Shown: positions 17,848 through 27,098 of the stretch, one piece after another | Layout of the letters: every line of letters starts with the position of its first letter | How positions within the stretch are numbered: the first letter of the stretch is position 1 | DNA from: an uncultured bacterium | GTDB lineage: Bacteria > Verrucomicrobiota > Kiritimatiellia > PWTM01 | Direction: 5' to 3' | DNA length: 64,000 nucleotides | Assembly: GCA_938010045.1 (NCBI GenBank) | Contig: CALLFZ010000021.1 | Span: forward strand, 42,185 to 106,184 | Notes under the pieces: generated by a model | Told to the model about the DNA's origin: nothing | Seen by the model: the letters and a program-made list of their open reading frames with translations, nothing else | The model's database searches: none | Made by a program: the position numbers and the translations under genes

Positions 17848-17964
17848 CGACAGTAACCGGCCGCGGTCCTATTGTGCTGTCGCTCGTACGACGGCGCACC
17901 GGTTGGAGGTGTCCGACGAGCCCGGGCGCCCGGCGTGTGGCGAGCGAGCGGAACGGGTTGCGGC

Positions 17965-18342
17965 ATGACGGCGAATGAGCGCATCCGTGCGGCGCTGGAG
18001 CGCCGGCCGGTGGATCGAATACCGGTGGATCTCTGGTGCACACCGGAGATCGGCGCCGTGCTTCGCTCGTACTGTGGGGTGACGACCGACCTGGACCTGT
18101 TCCGGGCGCTCGGGCTCGACAACATCGTCTGGGTGTTCGTGGACGACCGTTCGCGGGAAGGCGAACGGGCGGGCGCCCAGTCGGGCGGGGGGGCGGAGTC
18201 CGGCGGGTCGCGCACGATGTGGGGCGTGCCGCTCCGCGACGTGCAGGCCGGACCCGCCCACTACGCCGAATTCGGTAATCCGCCTCGCGATGATCGAAAG
18301 CGCGTGGGAGGGGCGGCCATGAGTGGGGGAGTCGTTGGATGA
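17965..18342 (+). pseudogene. Truncated uroporphyrinogen decarboxylase (URO-D) family fragment
   Basis: A 125-residue open frame. MTANERIRAALERRPVDRIP, DLWCTPEIGAVLR, LFRALGLDNIVWVF and MWGVPLRDV match the N-terminal third of URO-D/MtaA-type proteins, normally 330-380 residues. After AEFGNPP similarity ends and a Gly/Arg/Val-rich tail leads to the stop, so the catalytic barrel is missing. The stop overlaps the next start as ATGA, so the fragment is still in frame with the operon and could act as a translated leader. It may be a deletion remnant whose lost 3' part was replaced by the following paralogue pair. Confidence 0.7.
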
Positions 18343-19184
18343 TGATCGGTCGCGACCGCCGTAGTGGGCGCCTGGGGGCCCTTGCGGCCGGCGTCGGCGC
18401 GCTCCTCGTGACACTGTCCGTTTCTGCCCAGACTCCGGCGGCGCGGCGCGAGGTGGTGTGGCGGGCACCGCACTACATCGTGACCTGGGGAGACGGCGAT
18501 CTATGGGTGCAGTTGTTACATGAGGGCGTAGCGGACGGCCCTCCATTTCGGGCGTTCTACGCGGGTTTCTGGGCTCGCGAAGCGGGGTATGCCGTCCGGC
18601 GCCAGCTCGCGAGCGCAACGATCGAAACCGCGAAGCCGCCCATCCGCGCCGCCTCCTCGGAGGTTCGGCTCCGAATCCGACTGGAGGACGAGCGCAAATC
18701 GCGGGTGGAGGCCGATGCGCGGTTTCTCTCGAACTCGGTGGTGATCGAGGCGCGGTACCGCATGTCCGCGCGGGAATCCGTCGGCATCGGCCGCGCATCG
18801 GTCTACTTCGGACGCCCTCCGCACGTCCCCGCGCGTCCGGTCTCGACCATCGCGAACCTTGCGGAGCTCTGCCGGGACTTGGCCGTGGATCTCGTGCTGG
18901 AGGACGGATCGCGGATCACTCTGCCCTTCGCGGACGACGTGGCGAATCAGATTCGCTGCACGCAGTGGACCGTGCGAGGTCTGTGGACGAACTGGGTCGT
19001 GCGGGGGACCACGGACCGGCGCGACGCATGGTTTCGGTACTGGCAATACAGCGGCACGAAGCCAGTGGAGGGGTTCGGGTTTCTCTACCTCCGGGAAGGC
19101 GCGAACGCCGAGGGGCGGGCGACGATCGAGTGGCTCCCAGCGGTGAGTTCAAGTGTGGGCGTTGCGCCGTCGTCGCGCCAGTGA
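18339..19184 (+). CDS. Secreted protein of unknown function, paralogue A
   Basis: A 281-residue protein with an N-terminal export signal (about 1-30, cleavage near VSAQ). I do not recognise the family. It shares a full-length pattern with the next gene: GPPFR, FWAxExGY, IETAKPPxRA, ERKSRxE, VIEARYRxS, ELCxxLxxD, WTVRGLWxxWxVRG and FRYWQYSGTxPxEGFGxxYL. The composition suggests a beta-rich extracellular or periplasmic domain. The start overlaps the URO-D fragment stop (ATGA). Position ahead of a GH106-like enzyme and a sulfatase suggests a role in glycan binding or breakdown. Confidence 0.75.
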   Translation: MMIGRDRRSGRLGALAAGVGALLVTLSVSAQTPAARREVVWRAPHYIVTWGDGDLWVQLLHEGVADGPPFRAFYAGFWAREAGYAVRRQLASATIETAKPPIRAASSEVRLRIRLEDERKSRVEADARFLSNSVVIEARYRMSARESVGIGRASVYFGRPPHVPARPVSTIANLAELCRDLAVDLVLEDGSRITLPFADDVANQIRCTQWTVRGLWTNWVVRGTTDRRDAWFRYWQYSGTKPVEGFGFLYLREGANAEGRATIEWLPAVSSSVGVAPSSRQ

Positions 19185-19254
19185 GTCAGAAGGAGTTTCG
19201 GCCCGCCGGAAGCCGCGAACACGGCTGCCGTGGCCAACCAAGGAGGTGCGAAAT

Positions 19255-20166
19255 ATGTGGTCCGGATCTTGTTGGACGGGTCGGCAGCAAGGCGGCGGCG
19301 TCGCGATCCGATGGGCTGCCGTGGCACTGCCCCTCCTGCTACGGGCGGCTGCAGGCCGCCCCGAGGAGGAGGCCGAGGTCGGGACCAGCGCCGACCTCGT
19401 GGCTCGCGGAACCCTGGTGGACGAAAGTCAGAGCCACCAAGCGTGGTGGGCAGACCACTCGCTGTTCATCCAGCTTCGCCGCGACGGAGCTGCCGAGGGG
19501 CCTCCATTCCGGATCTCCGGCGGCAATTTCTGGGCCACCGAGCGCGGATACCGACTGCGCCGTGGGATTACCAGCTCGGCCATCGAGACCGCCAAGCCCC
19601 CGGCGCGCGCCACCCCCGGCGGGGGCCGTCGAATTCAGATCCGCCTCGAGAATGAAAGAAAATCTCGCATGGAGTTCGAGTTACAGATGAGCCCCACCGG
19701 CTCCGTGATCGAGGCGCGCTATCGTCCTTCGCCGAACGACAGCGGCGCCACCGGCCGTGCCGGTCTACGGTTTCCCGCCGTCCGCGGCGTACCACGTGCC
19801 CGCCGCGAAGGGACGCAACCCAACTGGAGCGAGTTGTGCGCCGGTTTGGAGCTGGACATTGTCACCGAGTCCGGCGAGCGCCGCGTGTACGCCTTTGGCG
19901 ACGAGGTCGAGCAGATGCCGCCGTTCGTGGAATGGACGGTTCGTGGCCTGTGGAGTGTCTGGGAAGTTCGCGGGCGGATGGACACACGAGGCGAGGCGTT
20001 CCGCTACTGGCAGTACTCGGGGACGCGTCCCGCCGAAGGCTTCGGTATCAGTTACTTGCATGATCGCCAGGCCGCGAACCGTCGTGTGTCGGTCGAGTGG
20101 GTGCGGCGCGGGGCGGTGTCAGGCGACGGCGCGGCAACGCCGGCATCCGGAGGACCCGCGCGATGA
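19255..20166 (+). CDS. Secreted protein of unknown function, paralogue B
   Basis: A 303-residue paralogue of the upstream gene, with a signal-like hydrophobic stretch (VALPLLLRAAAG) near 20-32. The ATG at 19255 has a strong AGGAGG at 19241-19246; the open frame extends upstream to 19153 without support. Conserved blocks shared with paralogue A include IETAKPPARA, ENERKSRMEFE, VIEARYRPSP, ELCAGLELDIV, VEWTVRGLWSVWEVRG and FRYWQYSGTRPAEGFGISYL. No catalytic motif stands out, so a binding role is as likely as an enzymatic one. Its stop overlaps the start of the GH106-like gene. Confidence 0.75.
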   Translation: MWSGSCWTGRQQGGGVAIRWAAVALPLLLRAAAGRPEEEAEVGTSADLVARGTLVDESQSHQAWWADHSLFIQLRRDGAAEGPPFRISGGNFWATERGYRLRRGITSSAIETAKPPARATPGGGRRIQIRLENERKSRMEFELQMSPTGSVIEARYRPSPNDSGATGRAGLRFPAVRGVPRARREGTQPNWSELCAGLELDIVTESGERRVYAFGDEVEQMPPFVEWTVRGLWSVWEVRGRMDTRGEAFRYWQYSGTRPAEGFGISYLHDRQAANRRVSVEWVRRGAVSGDGAATPASGGPAR

Positions 20167-23100
20167 TACGGAGGAGCATACGAGGGCGCGAAATGAGGAC
20201 GATGGTCTTGCTCTTGCTTCTGGTGGCCTACTGCGCCCAGGCTGCGGGGCGCCGGCCAACGCCGGAGACGGAATTCCGCTCGCCACCGGATGCGGCGCGG
20301 CCGCTGACGTGGTGGCACTGGCTGAACGGCAACATCACGCGCGAGGGCATTCGCAAGGATCTCGAAGCGATGGCTCGGATCGGCCTTGGCGGCTGCTACC
20401 TGTTCAGTTGCGGCGGCCTTTGGCCGACCGGCGAGGTTCGGTTCTTGCAGCCGGAATGGCTCGATATGGTCCGCCACACGATCGCGGAGGCAGAGCGTCT
20501 CGGTCTGAAGTTCGGCGTGCATAATTGTGACGGCTTCTCGCAGGCGGGCGGTCCGTGGATCACGCCCGAGACTTCAATGAAGATCCTCGTGTGGACGGCG
20601 TCCGACGTCGTTGGACCGGGCGAGCGGCAGATCGAATTGCCGCGCCCCGACATGCGCGAAGGGTTCTATCGCGACATCGCGGTCGTCGCATTTCCTCGTC
20701 CCGAGGGTTCCGATCTCAGCGGGGAACTCGGGGGAACCCTGCCAGCCGACGAGCTGACCGCGCTGGCCGATCGAGATCCCGCGACCCAGGCGGCATTTCC
20801 GGCGAGCGGCCGCGGGCATCGTATCGAATGGCGGTTTCCAACGCCGCGAGTGATCCGCTCGCTGCAGGCGTGGAACTGCGCGCCGCAGGTGTGGGAGTCG
20901 GACACACCCATCGTGCTGGAGGTTTCGACGGACGGCACGACCTTCCGGCCCGCGGGTGTCTTCACGTTCAACTGGGACTTCGGCTCGCCGCGCGAGCCGA
21001 TCACCGTGGCGTTCGATTGCGCGACCGCGGTCGTGGCCCGGCTCTCGTTCACCAATGAACGGCCGCTGCGGGTGGGCGAGCTCGTTCTCAGTGATGCCGC
21101 GCGTGTGCAGTTCGCCGAGGCAAAGGCGGCGCGATTGCAAAGCCGCGGGCATGGCGCCGAATCCCGACATTATCGCGCTTATCCCGGGCCCGATCCGACC
21201 CGCCCGCTGCCGGCCACCCACGTTGTAAGTCCCGACGAAGTTGTGGAGCTGACGAATCGGATGTCGGCCGACGGCCGGCTGGTCTGGTCGCCCCCGGATG
21301 GCCGACGCTGGCGGGTGCTGCGGATCGGCTTTACCAGCAACGGCCACTATGTCTCACCGGCGACCCCCGAAGGCCGGGGACTGGAATGCGACAAACTGAA
21401 CGGCGACATCGTCAGATTTCACCTCGAACAGTACGTCGGACGGCTTCTGCGGCTGGCCGGTCCGGCCGCGGGACGCACGTTCATCGCTTTGGAGACGGAC
21501 AGCTGGGAGTGCGGCATACAGAACTGGACCGATGACCTTGACCGTCGCTTTCGTGCGGCGTGCGGCTATGACCTGACGAGCTTCTGGCCCGCGCTGCTCG
21601 AGGGCTGGGTCGTGGGGTCGGCCGACGAAACCGATCGCATGCTTTGGGACTGGCGGAGGTTTCTCGCCGATGAGCTCGACCGTAACTTTTTCGCGGTGGT
21701 ATCGAAGTTCGCGACCGACCACGGTCTCACGTATGTCGCGGAGAGCACTGGCCGCCAACAATTCCTCTACAACGTGGGCTGGCACCGGCACAGCCACGTC
21801 CCGATGGGGGAATTCTGGTTGGATCGGTCACCGGGTGGATGGTTGCGTGTCGACAACAAGGTGGCCTCGTCTCTCGCGCACATTACGGGCCGGCCCATTG
21901 TCGCCGCGGAATCCTACACCGCGAGCCCCGCGTCCGCCCGATGGCAGCATCATCCATTTTCACTGAAGGAGTTGGGTGATCAGGCGCTGTGCGCCGGCGT
22001 GAACCAGTTTGTGTTTCACACCTATGCGCACCAGCCGTGGGACGTCGTCGGACCCGGGTTCACATTTTTCCATTGGGGGCTCAATTTCAATCGTCACAAT
22101 ACGTGGTGGGAGGAGGCCGGTGCATGGATCGGCTACCTCACCCGTTGCCAGTGGATGTTGCGGCAGGGCCGGTTCGTGGCCGATGTGCTCGCGTTCGTGG
22201 GTGAGGACGTGCCGAATCGGATCGGGTGGCGCGACGAGCTGGTGCCGGCGCTGCCGCCGGGGTACGACTTCGATGGCGCCGATGCGCAGGCTGTGCGCGA
22301 TGCGCGCGTGGACGACGGCCGGATCGTGCTGCCGTCGGGCATGCGCTATCGGGTGCTTTTGCTGCCTCCCAGCTCGGCCATGCGGCCTGCGATCGCCGAG
22401 AAGGTCCGCTGGCTGCTGGAGGAGGGCGCGACCGTGTTGGCGCCCGTCCGGCCGGTACGCTCGCCGTCCTTGCGCGATCGTGGCGAGGGCGACGATCGCG
22501 TGGTCAAGGCGCTGGGCCGCCTCTGGAGTGACGGCCACGGCGAGCTCGACCGTCGCGTGGGCCGCGGCCGACTGTTCTCCGGTCTGGGCTTCGAGGATGT
22601 TGTTCGGCGGCTCGGCCTGCCGCCCGATGTCGAGGTGCGCCACGCCTCGCGCGACGCGGAGATCCGCTGGATTCACCGCCGCGTGGACGAGTGGACGGCC
22701 GACGTGTACTTCGTGGCCAACTCGCGCCGTGCGTACGAATCGGCCGAACTGGTGTTCCGTGACGCGGCGGGTGAGCCGGAGCTGTGGGATCCCGTGACCG
22801 GACGGGTGGTGGGCGCGGGCTTGTATCGTCGCGAGCGCGATGGGCGCTGTGCGCTTCCGCTGGAACTGCCGCCGTTCGGATCGGTGTTCGTGGTCTTTCG
22901 CCCGGCCGGCCGCGTGCGTCACGCCGTGGCCGTGGCGTCGCCGGGTGACGTGCAGCCGGCATCGGTGCCGCACCTCCCGCCGCCGGCGTCCGACGCCACC
23001 GAGGCCGAGGGCGAGTTCACCATCGGGGTGTGGGCGCAACCCGACGTGGACATCCCGCTGCCTCCGGAACGCCGCGACGCGGTCGCCATCCACGGCCAGC

Positions 23101-24191
23101 ACTGGCTGATTCCGGCGCCGCACGGTGAGGCGCACTGGGGGGCCGGGCACGCCGGTCTCGGCGTCGCAGTCGGCCGCAACGGTGTCGTGCTGTTCGAGCA
23201 CAGCGCTCGGCATGCACCGGCCGTCCTTACGTGGACCGGCGACCTGAGCGGCGGCGCGCACCTCGCCATCGTGGTGAGCAACAGCGTGCCGTCGCTGTAT
23301 GTTGACGGCCGGGAGGTGCGGCGTTCGACCGGTACGACGATGCGCGTGCATGCTCGGCCGGACCGTCATCCCGCGTTCCGAGGTCGCGTGGAAGACTTGG
23401 GATTCTGGGCGCAATGCCTGTCACCCAGCGAGGTCGCCGCGCTGGCCGCACGGCGTGGTGTCCGTGCGGATGTGCCGAAGGCGTGGGACATCGAGCGCGC
23501 CGCGGAGGGCGTGCTCCGGCTGCGGCGGTGGAGGCCCGATGAACTCACCGTGCGGCTGGAGGACGGCCGCGAGGTGACGTTTCCGCGCGCCGACGCCGCC
23601 GTCCGCCACCCCATCCGCGGTCCGTGGGCGGTGACGTTTCCTCCGAATCGGGGCGCGCCGGCCACCGCGACATTCGAGCGTCTCATGGATTGGGCGCACC
23701 ATCCCGATCCCGGCATCCGTTATTTTTCCGGCAGCGCGACCTACACGACGGAATTGGACGTGCCGGCCGATGCCGTGGGCTCGGGGCGCGAACTGTGGCT
23801 GGATCTGGGGCGAGTCGAGGTGATCGCCTCGGTCCGACTCGACGGACGCGACCTCGGCACGCTCTGGGCGCCGCCCTTCCGGCTGCGTCTGGACCCAGTG
23901 CCGGCGCCAGGACGACACCGCCTCGAGGTGCGGGTCACCAACTTGTGGATCAATCGTCTCATTGGGGATGCGGCTTTGCCGGACAACGACGTGAAGTGGG
24001 TGCCGTCGCGAGCGAATGAGCGGGTGCCGATCGAGTGGCCGGAGTGGCTGCGGCGCGGTGCGTCGCCTCCGTCCGGCCGAGTTGCGTTTACGACTCGTGG
24101 CGGTGTGTATTCAGCCAGGGATCCTCTGGTGCCGTCGGGCTTATTGGGGCCGGTGGATCTTTGCGTGGTGGTAACGGAGGTCGTGCCATGA
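20163..24191 (+). CDS. GH106-like alpha-L-rhamnosidase with internal LamG-type domain
   Basis: A 1342-residue secreted enzyme. RPLTWWHWLNGNITREGIRK near 43-62 and ARIGLGGCYLF follow the GH106 N-terminal pattern, with long conserved barrel stretches to about 700. A discoidin-like jelly roll occupies about 220-315, a LamG/concanavalin-like domain about 950-1095 (EFTIGVWAQPD, SLYVDGREVRR), and a galactose-binding-like domain about 1190-1270 (ELWLDLGRVEVIASVRLDG). Typical GH106 enzymes are shorter, the LamG insertion explaining much of the excess. The ATG at 20163 overlaps the previous stop (ATGA); ATG 20193, after GAGGG and directly before the hydrophobic signal, is an alternative. The substrate is probably an alpha-L-rhamnoside. 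Confidence 0.8.
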   Translation: MIRRSIRGREMRTMVLLLLLVAYCAQAAGRRPTPETEFRSPPDAARPLTWWHWLNGNITREGIRKDLEAMARIGLGGCYLFSCGGLWPTGEVRFLQPEWLDMVRHTIAEAERLGLKFGVHNCDGFSQAGGPWITPETSMKILVWTASDVVGPGERQIELPRPDMREGFYRDIAVVAFPRPEGSDLSGELGGTLPADELTALADRDPATQAAFPASGRGHRIEWRFPTPRVIRSLQAWNCAPQVWESDTPIVLEVSTDGTTFRPAGVFTFNWDFGSPREPITVAFDCATAVVARLSFTNERPLRVGELVLSDAARVQFAEAKAARLQSRGHGAESRHYRAYPGPDPTRPLPATHVVSPDEVVELTNRMSADGRLVWSPPDGRRWRVLRIGFTSNGHYVSPATPEGRGLECDKLNGDIVRFHLEQYVGRLLRLAGPAAGRTFIALETDSWECGIQNWTDDLDRRFRAACGYDLTSFWPALLEGWVVGSADETDRMLWDWRRFLADELDRNFFAVVSKFATDHGLTYVAESTGRQQFLYNVGWHRHSHVPMGEFWLDRSPGGWLRVDNKVASSLAHITGRPIVAAESYTASPASARWQHHPFSLKELGDQALCAGVNQFVFHTYAHQPWDVVGPGFTFFHWGLNFNRHNTWWEEAGAWIGYLTRCQWMLRQGRFVADVLAFVGEDVPNRIGWRDELVPALPPGYDFDGADAQAVRDARVDDGRIVLPSGMRYRVLLLPPSSAMRPAIAEKVRWLLEEGATVLAPVRPVRSPSLRDRGEGDDRVVKALGRLWSDGHGELDRRVGRGRLFSGLGFEDVVRRLGLPPDVEVRHASRDAEIRWIHRRVDEWTADVYFVANSRRAYESAELVFRDAAGEPELWDPVTGRVVGAGLYRRERDGRCALPLELPPFGSVFVVFRPAGRVRHAVAVASPGDVQPASVPHLPPPASDATEAEGEFTIGVWAQPDVDIPLPPERRDAVAIHGQHWLIPAPHGEAHWGAGHAGLGVAVGRNGVVLFEHSARHAPAVLTWTGDLSGGAHLAIVVSNSVPSLYVDGREVRRSTGTTMRVHARPDRHPAFRGRVEDLGFWAQCLSPSEVAALAARRGVRADVPKAWDIERAAEGVLRLRRWRPDELTVRLEDGREVTFPRADAAVRHPIRGPWAVTFPPNRGAPATATFERLMDWAHHPDPGIRYFSGSATYTTELDVPADAVGSGRELWLDLGRVEVIASVRLDGRDLGTLWAPPFRLRLDPVPAPGRHRLEVRVTNLWINRLIGDAALPDNDVKWVPSRANERVPIEWPEWLRRGASPPSGRVAFTTRGGVYSARDPLVPSGLLGPVDLCVVVTEVVP

Positions 24192-25903
24192 CAGCAAAAC
24201 AGGTGATCCGTGTGACGACGAGAAATCTTGTGCCGCTGGCCGTTGCTGTGGGTTGGGCGGCGACCACGTTCGCGGAGCCGCGGCGGCCCAACGTGGTGTT
24301 CATCCTCGCCGACGACATGGGGTTTTCGGATCTCGGCTGCTATGGCGGCGAGATCGAAACTCCGAATCTCGACCGGCTGGCCGCCAACGGTCTTCGCTTC
24401 ACGCAGTTCTACAACACAGCGCGATGCTGGCCCACTCGTGCGGCGTTGTTGACCGGCTTTTATGCGCAACAGGTTCGCCGAGATGCGATGCCAGGTGTGG
24501 CGGGTGGCAGCCAGGCGTCCATTGTGCGCCCACCGTGGTCTGCTCTGCTGCCTGAACTGCTGAAGCCGGCGGGGTATCGCTCCTACCATTCGGGCAAATG
24601 GCACATTGACGGCGAACCGATCAAGCAAGGGTTTGATCGCGCCTACGTGAGCCAGGATCACGATCGTTTCTTCTACCCGCAACGCCATACGTTGGACGGC
24701 CACCCGTTGCCACCGGTCGAGCCGGGCAGCAATTTTTACCTCACGACGTGGATTGCCGAGCACGCCATCCAGTGCCTGCGCGAGCACGCGCGGGATTACG
24801 CCGACCGGCCCTTTTTCCAGTACGTGTGCTTCACTGCTCCCCACTTCCCGCTGCAGGCGATCTCCAACGACATTGCGAAGTATCTGGACCGGTACACGAA
24901 CGGATGGAACGCGGTGCAGGCGGCGCGCGGGCAGCGGCTCAAAGAATTGGGCATCGTCCGGCATGAGCCGCCTCCGATGGAACGCGAGCTCGGGCCGCCG
25001 TATCACTTCCCCGACGCCCTTGAGAAATTGGGCCCCGGCGAGGTGAACCGCCCGCTGCCCTGGACCGAACTCACGGAGGAGCAACGCCGATTCCAGGCCG
25101 TGAAAATGGCCATTCATGCCGCGATGGTGGATCGAATGGATCAGGAGATCGGGCGGATCATCGAACAACTTCGGGCGATGGGAGCGTTGGAAAACACGAT
25201 GATTTGGTTCGCGTCGGACAATGGCGCGAGTGCGGAAATTATGGTGCGGGGGGATGGTCACGATCCCGCCGCGCCGCCCGGCAGCGGACGATCGTTTCTC
25301 TGTCTAGGACCGGGATGGTCGAGCGCCGCAAACACGCCGTTCCGCCGGCACAAGGTGTGGGTGCACGAGGGCGGCATCGCGACGCCGCTGATCATCCACT
25401 GGCCCGCCGGTATTGCGCCGAATCAACGGGGTACGCTACGGCATACGGTGTCGCACGTGATTGATGTTGTGCCGACGATCCTCGATCTGGCTGGAGTCGC
25501 ATGGCCCGCGGAATGGGGTGGCCGTCCGATGCCGGCCAGCCCGGGACGGAGCCTTGTGCGCGTGTTGGTCGGCGACGGGGAACCGATCCATGACGCGTTG
25601 TGGTTCATGCACGAGGGGCACCGGGCGTTGCGCAGCGGTGATTGGAAGATCGTGGCGTCGAAGGGCGAACCATGGGAACTGTACAACCTGGCGGAGGACC
25701 GGGGCGAAACGCGCAATCTGGCGGACCAAGAGCCGGAGCGGCTGAAGGCCATGGTCGCGAAATGGGAGGCGATGGCCGAGGACATCCGTCAGCTCGCAAA
25801 CCGCGATCCGGTGCCCGCATCGGCGCCGGCGCGGCCTGAAGCAGAGCGCCGAACCGGCCGCGCGAGCCAACGATCCGAGGGCGAGGGCGCATCGCGCAAG
25901 TGA
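24188..25903 (+). CDS. Type I sulfatase
   Basis: A 571-residue secreted sulfatase with a signal peptide ending near TTFAEP. NVVFILADDMGFSDLGCYGG supplies metal-binding Asp residues. The formylglycine site C-x-P-x-R is ARCWPTRAALLTG with Cys80, and SGKWHIDG, the later ADNGAS and HEGGIATPLIIHWPAG segments complete the family profile. It removes sulfate esters from a glycan; an anaerobic or FGE maturase is needed and is not in the window. The start overlaps the rhamnosidase stop as ATGA, so the two are translationally coupled. The C-terminal 35 residues are a low-complexity Arg/Ala tail. Confidence 0.92.
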   Translation: MTAKQVIRVTTRNLVPLAVAVGWAATTFAEPRRPNVVFILADDMGFSDLGCYGGEIETPNLDRLAANGLRFTQFYNTARCWPTRAALLTGFYAQQVRRDAMPGVAGGSQASIVRPPWSALLPELLKPAGYRSYHSGKWHIDGEPIKQGFDRAYVSQDHDRFFYPQRHTLDGHPLPPVEPGSNFYLTTWIAEHAIQCLREHARDYADRPFFQYVCFTAPHFPLQAISNDIAKYLDRYTNGWNAVQAARGQRLKELGIVRHEPPPMERELGPPYHFPDALEKLGPGEVNRPLPWTELTEEQRRFQAVKMAIHAAMVDRMDQEIGRIIEQLRAMGALENTMIWFASDNGASAEIMVRGDGHDPAAPPGSGRSFLCLGPGWSSAANTPFRRHKVWVHEGGIATPLIIHWPAGIAPNQRGTLRHTVSHVIDVVPTILDLAGVAWPAEWGGRPMPASPGRSLVRVLVGDGEPIHDALWFMHEGHRALRSGDWKIVASKGEPWELYNLAEDRGETRNLADQEPERLKAMVAKWEAMAEDIRQLANRDPVPASAPARPEAERRTGRASQRSEGEGASRK

Positions 25904-25971
25904 CGGATTTCGCATCGGATCCGCGGCATCGGACTTGTCAGCTCGGTCGCCCTCTCGGATAGTGCGCACCC

Positions 25972-27054
25972 GTGAGCGATTGGGTGCCATCGGCGAAGTT
26001 GCTGCGCGGCGATGTGTCGCGGTACGCGCAGGCGGTGGAGGCGTGGGCCGCGCAGACGGTGGATCTCGATCTGAGCGACCGGCCGCCGCCCAACTGGCCC
26101 GTGTGCGAGACCACGCTTGCCGGTATCGTCGAGGTGCGCGGCCCAGGCACCTTCAACGGCCTAGAGACGCGGCACCTCGCCGTTGCGCCCTCTCCCGCTC
26201 GAGGGTGGTGGTTCGAACGGACCGACCGGCCCGACGACCTGCCGACGCTGGCCTCGGTGCGCAACGTGTGGACCACGGGCCGCATCGTGAGCAACATCGT
26301 GCTGCGCAGCGGCGACCCGCACAATTACTGCCGCATGGTCGAGCACATCCTCGCGTTGAAAGTCGGCCTCGTGCTCGACAACGTCGTGGTCAAGGTGGAC
26401 TCGGGCGATCCGCCGCTGTTCGAGCGCGGAAGCCTCGACCTGGTCGAAGCGGCTGAACGGGCCGGCATAATCGAAACCTCGATTCCCGCACGATACCTTA
26501 CCGTACGGGAGCCCGTCGCGATCGTCGCCCCGAACGGCGCGTTTCTGGCACTGGCCCCGCCGGAGACTGGTGGTCCGCCCTCGTTGCTGATGGACGTCGC
26601 AGTGGACTTTCCCAACGTGATTGGCCGTCAGCGCATCCGGTTCTTCATGGACCGCGAGATCTTTCGGAGGGCGTCCGTCGCTCGGACCAACACGACCGCG
26701 GCGAAGAAACTGTACTGTCAGACGATCGGCCGGATCTTCGCGGATGTACGGCGGCTCGGCTACAACCGCCGAAATCTGCTGATTGCTGGCCGCCACAGCT
26801 ATCTGAACCGGCCAAGGCTCATTCACGAAGGTCGCTCGCTCGAGGCAGTGTGGCATCGCGCGGCCCTCGATCTGACTGCGGCACTCGCGCTGATCGAGGG
26901 CGGGCGGTTCGTTGGACGGGTGGTGTCCTACCGGGCCGGCCACGCGCTGGACGTACGGTTGATGACCTTGTTGCATCTTCACGGTTGGCTTGTTCCGTTT
27001 GCGTACAACCCCGATGTGACGGGCCCCGCGGCCGGCCGCGAGTCGCCGCCGTGA
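25972..27054 (+). CDS. Divergent LpxC-like deacetylase
   Basis: A 360-residue protein from the GTG at 25972. It follows LpxC along its length: LAGIVEVRGPGTFNGLETR, MVEHILAL (catalytic Glu and first zinc His), LDNVVVKVDSG, FPNVIGRQRIRF, then WHRAALD and SYRAGHALDVRLM. LpxC deacetylates UDP-3-O-acyl-GlcNAc in lipid A synthesis. Here the second zinc motif, usually HKxxD, is HRAALD: the Lys is Arg and the Asp is shifted by one residue, and the GDL after it is lost. It is not fused to FabZ and lies between two sulfatase genes, so it may be an inactive or repurposed paralogue. No clear ribosome site supports the GTG. Confidence 0.7.
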   Translation: MSDWVPSAKLLRGDVSRYAQAVEAWAAQTVDLDLSDRPPPNWPVCETTLAGIVEVRGPGTFNGLETRHLAVAPSPARGWWFERTDRPDDLPTLASVRNVWTTGRIVSNIVLRSGDPHNYCRMVEHILALKVGLVLDNVVVKVDSGDPPLFERGSLDLVEAAERAGIIETSIPARYLTVREPVAIVAPNGAFLALAPPETGGPPSLLMDVAVDFPNVIGRQRIRFFMDREIFRRASVARTNTTAAKKLYCQTIGRIFADVRRLGYNRRNLLIAGRHSYLNRPRLIHEGRSLEAVWHRAALDLTAALALIEGGRFVGRVVSYRAGHALDVRLMTLLHLHGWLVPFAYNPDVTGPAAGRESPP

Positions 27055-27098
27055 GGCTGACGGATGCGTGAGACGACGGATCCCAGGAGCTCACAACA

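Noticed and set aside
21960..23414. 484-codon minus-strand open frame opposite the rhamnosidase
   Set aside because: It is the antisense of a well-supported GH106-like gene and shows Arg/His/Pro-rich noise.
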